Positions 57,394 through 64,000 of a stretch of 64,000 bases of DNA are shown here, one piece after another. Each line of letters begins with the position of its first letter. The stretch's first letter is position 1. The translations under genes were made by a program, and so were the position numbers. This DNA is from Tragulus kanchil. Lineage: Eukaryota > Chordata > Mammalia > Artiodactyla > Tragulidae. The stretch covers positions 187,425,801-187,489,800 of the forward strand of contig JAIOJX010000025.1 of the NCBI GenBank assembly GCA_022376925.1, in the 5' to 3' direction. The notes beneath the pieces were generated by a model. It saw nothing but the letters and a program-made list of their open reading frames with translations, was not told where the DNA came from and did not search any database.

Positions 57394-57405
57394 GTCTGTG
57401 TGTGG

Positions 57406-59706
57406 AATAAACCAAGAGCCACTAAGTACGGCCAAGGCGCAGACTGTGGTGCTGGGAGGGGCGGGAGCATCGAGTCAGAAGCTTACACACATGGTTCTTG
57501 GACCTTCACCTACAAGCAGGGAACAGCCCAGCGGTGCCCCCCAGAGAGTGCCCTCATCTGCGGACGAGTGGAGCTGGTTTCAAACAGCAGTTCCCAGAGC
57601 TCCTCAGTGCAGCGATGGCCTTCCACTCAGGCAGGTGCACAAGCAGGTGGGCTAATGAGTGCATACATACTGCCACCAAATGGCTAGCCAGACCCAACCC
57701 TCTCTCTAAAGACCTGAATCCAGGTCCTCTTCAACTCTTCCTCAGAAGCAAAATGCTAAGTCAGTGGTCCTTGGCTCCCAGGACAGCAAACCTCTGTTAT
57801 GAAGGGAATGTTGGGAGCGTTGTGAGGACAAAGCAAGAAAGGAGGAAGGACTTCAAGTGGGCCAGAGAAAGTCATAAGTTTACATGGTAGCTCAAAAACA
57901 TCTGCCGGGGCTTCCCTGGTGGTCCAGTGGGGAAGGACACCGCCTTGCAGTGTAAGGGGCACCGGTTTGATCCCTGCCCTGGGAAGATCCCATGTGCCAC
58001 GGAGCGGCTGGATCGATGTGTCCAATTACCCAGCCGGAGCTCTGGAGCATATGTGCCCAGAGCCAGTGCTCTGCGACAACAGAGGCCACTGCGATGAGAG
58101 GCCCACACGGGCCAAAGAACAAAGATGGATGAAAATAGATAAATAGATAAATGAAAGACCAATAGAAGTGGCCTGCCCACGCCCCTCCCTCCCCAACCCG
58201 CCCCCCCTCCAAAAAAAAAAAAAAAGATAGTTAAAAAACCCAAGAATATCGCAAATGTTCCCGAAAGACTGCACCCACTGCTCTCACGTATACAGCCAAC
58301 CACACAGAGGTCTATCACTTGCAGTGACAGGGACAAGTCTTCCTAAAACCACCACACAATACAAAAAGTGCACAGGGTTTATGGGAAAAAGTGGATAGAG
58401 GTACAACACCTCAAAACTTAAGACAATCTCTGTCTCTCACACACACATGGCAAGAACCTAACAAAAACAGTAGTTTGGTTAGACAAATTAAATGATTAAG
58501 ACATGCCCATATACTCTAATAACTATGGCACTTTAGCAAGTCTGTGGCTCGGGGGGTTTTAATAAACCAAGAGCCACTAAGGCACGGCCAAGGCGCAGAC
58601 TGTGGTGCTGGGAGGGGCGGGAGCATCGAGTCAGAAGCTTACACACATGGTTCTTGGACCTTCACCTACAAGCAGGGAACAGCCCAGCGGTGCCCCCCAG
58701 AGAGTGCCCTCATCTGCGGACGAGTGGAGCTGGTTTCAAACAGCAGTTCCCAGAGCTCCTCAGTGCAGCGATGGCCTTCCACTCAGGCAGGTGCACAAGC
58801 AGGTGGGCTAATGAGTGCATACATACTGCCACCAAATGGCTAGCCAGACCCAACCCTCTCTCTAAAGACCTGAATCCAGGTCCTCTTCAACTCTTCCTCA
58901 GAAGCAAAATGCTAAGTCAGTGGTCCTTGGCTCCCAGGACAGCAAACCTCTGTTATGAAGGGAATGTTGGGAGCGTTGTGAGGACAAAGCAAGAAAGGAG
59001 GAAGGACTTCAAGTGGGCCAGAGAAAGTCATAAGTTTACATGGTAGCTCAAAAACATCTGCCGGGGCTTCCCTGGTGGTCCAGTGGGGAAGGACACCGCC
59101 TTGCAGTGTAAGGGGCACCGGTTTGATCCCTGCCCTGGGAAGATCCCATGTGCCACGGAGCGGCTGGATCGATGTGTCCAATTACCCAGCCGGAGCTCTG
59201 GAGCATATGTGCCCAGAGCCAGTGCTCTGCGACAACAGAGGCCACTGCGATGAGAGGCCCACACGGGCCAAAGAACAAAGATGGATGAAAATAGATAAAT
59301 AGATAAATGAAAGACCAATAGAAGTGGCCTGCCCACGCCCCTCCCTCCCAACCCGCCCCCCCTCCAAAAAAAAAAAAAAAGATAGTTAAAAAACCCAAGA
59401 ATATCGCAAATGTTCCCGAAAGACTGCACCCACTGCTCTCACGTATACAGCCAACCACACAGAGGTCTATCACTTGCAGTGACAGGGACAAGTCTTCCTA
59501 AAACCACCACACAATACAAAAAGTGCACAGGGTTTATGGGAAAAAGTGGATAGAGGTACAACACCTCAAAACTTAAGACAATCTCTGTCTCTCACACACA
59601 CATGGCAAGAACCTAACAAAAACAGTAGTTTGGTTAGACAAATTAAATGATTAAGACATGCCCATATACTCTAATAACTATGGCACTTTAGCAAGTCTGT
59701 GGCTCG
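57406..59706. repeat. Tandem duplication 16 (copies 57406-58551 and 59706 end, second from 58560)
   Basis: Offset about 1155-1156. Copy 2 begins at 58560 after a short G/T run and ends at 59706. It contains a complete lineage-specific SINE in each copy. Confidence 0.95.
57907..58225 (+). mobile_element. Lineage-specific SINE (RNF4 intron)
   Basis: Long-tail form with C-rich extension and poly(A). A duplicate lies at 59063-59381. No clear target duplicate. Confidence 0.85.
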
Positions 59707-60009
59707 TGAGTCATTGGGAAGTAGGATGTTGTAACAACTGCACCGCGTGCGGCTCCTGACACACAGTCAAGGCAGTCGACAGGAGTCTGAGGTGCGCCTT
59801 AAACTCAGCAGCCCACTGTACCCAGAGTCATCCACGCCGCCAAACAACGGCGAGAGCAGAGCTGACTGTAAACAACTACACTTAAATAAATCTAAAAAAA
59901 CAAAACCAAAACAAACACCACAGCAGAACTGACAATGCCTCACTGCAGGCATCGTGGACGCCAGCCCAGCATTTGATACATGCTGCTGCCTCGCCTGCAA
60001 AGGTTGCCC

Positions 60010-60205
60010 ACCCCATCCACTTTGGAGAACTCCTGCTCATTCTTCAAGGCTGACCTCAAAAAACTGTTACTTACCTTTCACCTTTCTCTCACTCCTGGTC
60101 CTAAATTCCTTCTGCGGTACTCCATCTGCTAAATGTAACTCTGTCAAATGCTCATCATGGTATGCCCTCTTCTTTGAACAGCACTTGGCACAAACATGGT
60201 AGCTA
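60010..60205. repeat. L2 LINE remnant
   Basis: GAGAACTCCTGCTCATTCTTCAAGGCTGACCTC followed by a short-chain decayed sequence resembles the 3' end of mammalian L2. Orientation not assigned. Confidence 0.55.
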
Positions 60206-60586
60206 AACAATTATTTTTTTCCATTGAAATTAAATTACCAAACTCATCAGATGCTTGAAAGAGATGGCAGATTCTTCAAGATGGCACGGTGCTTTGAGAT
60301 GGAAAAAAGAGATGGGAAAAATGGAACCTTACGTTGCAAATAAAAATACAATCACCACGAGGAAACCAAGGAACACGCAAAAACAGATGATCATCATGGG
60401 AGAAGAGGACAGAACACCTCTATCTGAAGCATTTTCAGCTTGGAAAAAAACCAACCACAGCAATAAGTACTTAAATATTAGTTAAGAACTGAAAAATACC
60501 AAGGTGTTCAGAAAAGAAGTAAACTTTAAACCGGTTTTCCATAGCAAGCTGCAGAATTTAGCAAACTTTCAGTTAAAATGAGAGAT

Positions 60587-60862
60587 GAGGGCTTCCCTGA
60601 TAGCTCAGTGGTAAAGAATCTGCCTGCCAATGCAGGAGACATGAGTTCAATCCCTGATCCAGGAAGATCCCACATGCTGCGGAGCAGCTAAGCCCATTAG
60701 CCACAACTACGGAGACTGTGCCCTTGAGCCCGAGTTCCACAAGAGAAGTCACCACAACGAGAAGCCTGCTCATCTCACCTACAGAGTAGCCCCACTCCCT
60801 GCAACTAGAGAAGAGCCTGTAGCAGCAGTGAAAACTCAGAATAGCCAAAAATAAATTAAAAA
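60587..60862 (+). mobile_element. CHR-2-type SINE
   Basis: GGGCTTCCCTGATAGCTCAG head, CACAACTACGGAGACTGTGC body, TAGCCAAAAATAAATT tail; one body unit is missing compared with the copy at 10208. Confidence 0.82.
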
Positions 60863-60897
60863 ATTAAAACAAAAAGACTGAATTAACAATATATATA

Positions 60898-61195
60898 GGG
60901 CTTTCCCTGGTGGTCCAGTGGGTAAGGACACCGCCTTGCAGTGCAAGGGGTGCCGGTTCGATCCCTGGCCTGGGAAGATCCCACGAGCAGCGGAGCGGCT
61001 GAACCGATGTGTCCAATCACCGAGCCGGAGCCGGTGCTCTGCGACAACAGAGGCCACCGTGATGGGAGGCCCACAGGAACCAAAGAACAAAGACGGATGA
61101 AAATAGAGAAATGAAAGACCAATAGAAGTGGCCCGCCCATCCCCCTCCCTCCCCACCCCAACCCCCGCCTCCCCCCAATTTTTTTTAGAAAAAAA
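60898..61195 (+). mobile_element. Lineage-specific SINE, internally deleted
   Basis: Follows the previous SINE by 35 nt. About 20 nt around GAGCTCTGGAGCGC are missing in the body. C-rich extension and T/A tail present. Confidence 0.83.
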
Positions 61196-61671
61196 ACAGT
61201 ATGTATATAAAATGAGAGGTGAGGTGCAGCAGACAGGGAATGTCCAGGTGCCAAGACCACTTTTGGGGGTGGGTGGGGGAGGGGCATGTAGTCATCACTC
61301 ATGAACAATAACTAGAGTCTTCAGGAATACAATACAATCACTGAATATTAAGTTTCTTGAGAATATTAATAATTAGACTTTCTGGGTAAAAATTACTCGC
61401 AAAAAAACCCCAAACACTAACAAAACCCAGCAAGAGGAACAAAGACACTGGGGTGTGAAGCTGAGATGGGAGGTGAGCTCACTCACAGTGTGACCTTGGT
61501 TGAGTGACTGCCTGAGCGGCTTCAGGACACGTGAAGGCACAAACTCCAGCCAGGGCGGACTTTCAAGCGGTAGAAAGTACTCAACAGTTGACAGGATCAC
61601 CTCACAAACCTAGAGCAACCCTTAGAAACATCGAAGTCACACTCCTAAAGCCAGAAATTATGATTCCAGGG

Positions 61672-61870
61672 ACTTCTCTGTGGTCCAGTGGCTAAGACTC
61701 CATGCTCCCAACCCAGGAGGCCCGGGTTCGACCCTTGATTAAGGAACTACATCCCACACCGCAACTAAGAGCTCACACGCAGCAACACGGATCGAAGATC
61801 CCTCTGGCCACAATTAAGACCTGGTGCAGCCAAATAAGTAAGTAAGAATAAATACCAAAAAAAGAAAAAA
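61672..61870 (+). mobile_element. CHR-type SINE with extra body unit
   Basis: CHR-1-like head (GTCCAGTGGCTAAGACTCC), CATCCCACACCGCAACTAAG and a second unit with ATCGAAGATCCC, then CAGCCAAATAAGTAAGT. Tail A-rich. Confidence 0.78.
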
Positions 61871-62779
61871 AAACCAACTAACTCCCAAACAAAAAGGCAT
61901 CAGCAGATAATAATGTCATCCAGCAGACATCCTTTTATTTTAAATTTGTGTATGTCGAGTAAATAGCAGGCCAATTTACTCAGCTATCTGGAGGCACCTT
62001 CTGCCATTAATGTATCCCACTAGCACCTCAGGAAACCATGTGGCTACTAGAGGGTATAGGAAAGCCTGATGGTCACAATTCCTCTTTTGCACGCGCAGAC
62101 TACTGACAATACTCACTGAGTGCTTTCAGGCCTTTCCTACTCTTTATGATGAGGTGTTCAGTGCGGCTGCCCGGTCTCACTCATGCCTGGAGAACAGAAG
62201 CCTCCCAAGGAATCCGCAGCCCTGGAGCAACGCCCTCCACCCCAGCTTCAGGTTTTCTCACGCCTGACCTGCGACCCTGGGGTGAGATGGAATCTGTGCT
62301 CTGGGTCTTCTTCCTTAAAGATGAAACCTCAAAATGGCTTGCTCTAAAACTCTCAATGTTCCCCTGAGAAACAAGCTATTTAGGAAAGCTTAGTCAGAAG
62401 AGCACATATGTGAATTATGTCTCAGTAACAAGGCCAACCCTGCGATATTCTACTGGAGCCACTTTATCCCTCAAAACTCCCTCATCTGGGGACCGTGAGA
62501 GATGCACATAAATCAACCCAAAATAAGACACGGGTGGCACATGCACAGGAACCCATCACCCTGTCCATGTGTTTTCATTTGAGCAGCACCCCCAATCCTC
62601 CCAGAAATTCGCAATGATATGAACTCCCTGACGCGGGCTCGGCTGAAAGCTTCTATGTAGTAAAGTCGGAGCCCAGCTGTCAGGACTGGCCATCACCGAG
62701 TTGGGTGGCCAGTCGCAAGCCTGCCCCAGTGCCCTTCTCTCTCTTCCGACTGGTCCAGAAGGCCCTGGTTTCATCCACC

Positions 62780-62918
62780 TTTCTTTTCTTTGGCTCCTAG
62801 TTGGACACACCCGTCCAGCGGCTCCACGGCACGCGGGATCTTCCGGGGCCAGGGATGGAACCGGTGCCCCCTGCACTACAAGGCGGACTCTTTACCCACT
62901 GGAGCACCAGGGAGGCTC
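62780..62918 (-). mobile_element. Lineage-specific SINE, 3'-truncated, antisense
   Basis: Reversed head and part of the body: GTTGGACACACCCGTCCAGC, CGGGATCTTCCGGGGCCAGG, CCACTGGAGCACCAGGGAG. The last CCAAAGAA of the body is present at the 5' side, the tail is not. Confidence 0.75.
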
Positions 62919-62934
62919 TCATCCACCTTTCTAA

Positions 62935-63085
62935 CCATCCTCCTCATAGGACAGTGATTTTTCTAAAATGCAAATCTAACCCTGTTACGTCCTCTGCTTA
63001 GAACTCAAATTTAGTGATTTTCCACGTGGCCTTAGCATAAACCCTGAATTCCTCATTGTGGCGGCAAACCGCAGACCTCCCTCGC
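62935..63085. repeat. L2 or similar ancient repeat
   Basis: AAATCTAACCCTGTTACGTCC and GCCTTAGCATAAACCCTGAATTCC resemble an old L2 3' piece. Weak call. Confidence 0.4.
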
Positions 63086-63379
63086 CGAGCTCCTGCTACC
63101 CCTCCAGCCCCACCTCCGGGACTTCTCTTCACTCCGGCTCCTCAGATCCACCAGGGCCTGCACCGCGCCTACTTCTGTTCAAGCAAAAGCTTGGCACACT
63201 GAAGACCTCAGCAACGTGAGGACTTAAATACTAATGTATGAGTCCTCAAGGACGGGGAGCAGAGAGGGAAAAAAAAATCTCCTTTTTAAGTGCAAAGCAC
63301 CAACAGGCTTCCAGCTCCCAGGAAGAGCGCACAGCGTGAAGGCAGAAACAGCATCCCTGGAGGGGGCCCGGGGAAAACA

Positions 63380-64000
63380 CGGGGCAGGAGGGGGCGGCCG
63401 GAAGTCCCCGCGGTCAGAAGTTCACAAACACTGCGCGGAAGCCCACCGGGGCCCGAGGGGCAGCTCCCGCCCCGCCCCGCACAGCCCAGCCGACACACAG
63501 GGCGACCCTCCGCCCCCGCCCCCGCCGGTCTCGGCGTCCGGGGAGCGGCGGAGGGCGCGGGGCTGGAGCCCGGGGGGCGCGCGGCCGCGGCAGGCGGGGC
63601 CCGGCGTGGCCGCGCGAGGCCAGGAACCGGGAAGAAGCCTCGCAACGCGCCCGCCGGGGCCGCGACGGGCTCGAGACTAGGGCCCCGTCCCGCGCCCGCC
63701 GGCGCCCGGAAGCCCGCGGCCCGCCCAGCTCCGCCCGGACGAGCGCCCGGCCCCGGGGAGGCTCCGCCCGGCGGCCCGCCGACCCGCCAGCCGCGACGGC
63801 GGGGCGGCGCCGCGAGCACACAAAGGCGGCGGGCCCGGCGCGGACAAAGCCCTCGGCCGGCCTCCCCGACGCCCTCGCAGGCCCGCGAGCGGCGCCCCTC
63901 CCGGCCCCCGAGTGACCTTGGACGCGTCCCGCCGGACCCGGCCTCAGTTTCCCCCGCGGCGCGAAACGAGGCGCCCCGGCCGTGGCCCGCCCTGGCGGCC
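63380..64000 (-). promoter_or_regulatory. CpG island, probable RNF4 promoter
   Basis: A very GC- and CpG-rich block begins abruptly at about 63.38 kb and runs to the window edge. It lies about 19 kb upstream of the RNF4 start exon, in the position expected for a non-coding first exon and promoter. I could not identify a convincing exon 1 donor, so the start site may lie beyond the window. The long GC-rich open frames here are compositional. Confidence 0.55.

Larger units (their letters stand above)
44200..63379 (-). other. RNF4 5' intron region
   Basis: About 19 kb between the start exon and the promoter CpG island. It holds SINEs, MIR and L2 remnants and four tandem duplication blocks, listed separately. 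I see no convincing coding exon here; a non-coding 5' UTR exon could be present but cannot be recognised without transcripts. Confidence 0.55.

Noticed and set aside
281..59706. Segmental duplication or gene-amplification array as the biological explanation for the 1.1-kb blocks
   Set aside because: Sixteen unrelated loci with a common period, incomplete complementary ends and frame-breaking duplicated exons fit a technical origin better. Kept as a finding because only read data can settle it.
8311..62934. A recurring 'protein family' with phrases such as VRSLAWEDPTC or GPPITVVSVVAEHRLWAHALQSSG
   Set aside because: These are translations of the lineage-specific SINE in its various frames and strands, not genes.
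63234..63821. Open frames of 135-177 codons in the right CpG island
   Set aside because: Low-complexity proline/arginine/glycine translation on both strands; more likely promoter and 5' UTR sequence.
1..64000. CRISPR arrays, prokaryotic operons, phage or plasmid elements
   Set aside because: No short regularly spaced direct repeats with unique spacers, no ribosome-binding-site-led gene clusters; the window is mammalian throughout.

Overview
The window is nuclear DNA from a ruminant (artiodactyl) genome. It contains a BovB (RTE) LINE fragment, Bov-A2-type SINEs, many tRNA-Glu-derived 'cttccctggtgg' SINEs, L1 remnants and an Hsmar1-like mariner. The real genes are spliced mammalian genes; almost all long open frames are GC-rich CpG-island frames or reading-through of SINEs. 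I see no bacterial, phage, CRISPR or operon-like content. Gene content and order match the RNF4-FAM193A neighbourhood (human 4p16.3). RNF4 lies on the minus strand and fills the right half: all seven coding exons can be placed (start codon about 44.2 kb, stop 29.93 kb). They join to exactly 576 nt, a 191-residue SUMO-targeted ubiquitin ligase with four SIMs, an arginine-rich motif and a complete C3HC4 RING. One of these exons is only 10 nt long. The 3' UTR runs to a polyadenylation signal at 27.95 kb, and a CpG island at 63.4-64 kb is the likely promoter. At the left edge, a minus-strand first exon in a CpG island fits the start of FAM193A, judged by position and orientation. Layout: 1-3.6 kb CpG island and FAM193A exon 1; 3.6-26.8 kb repeat-rich intergenic DNA (SINEs, ancient antisense L1, mariner, L1 ORF1 and ORF2 pieces, BovB); 26.8-27.9 kb mostly unique intergenic DNA; 27.9-44.2 kb RNF4 coding part; 44.2-63.4 kb RNF4 5' intron(s); 63.4-64 kb promoter CpG island. 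The strongest large-scale signal is not a gene. Sixteen direct tandem duplications, fifteen of them with a period of about 1.05-1.17 kb, are scattered through the window and make up about a quarter of it. Copies are nearly identical, ignore repeat and exon boundaries, and sometimes complement each other's missing flanks. I read them as unmerged contig-end overlaps (assembly artefacts), not biology. They duplicate two RNF4 exons and part of FAM193A exon 1 and would mislead gene prediction. The most interesting biological signals are the 10-nt RNF4 microexon that completes SIM4 and an abundant, apparently young SINE subfamily (about 14 independent insertions, eight with clear target-site duplications) that I cannot match to a named family.
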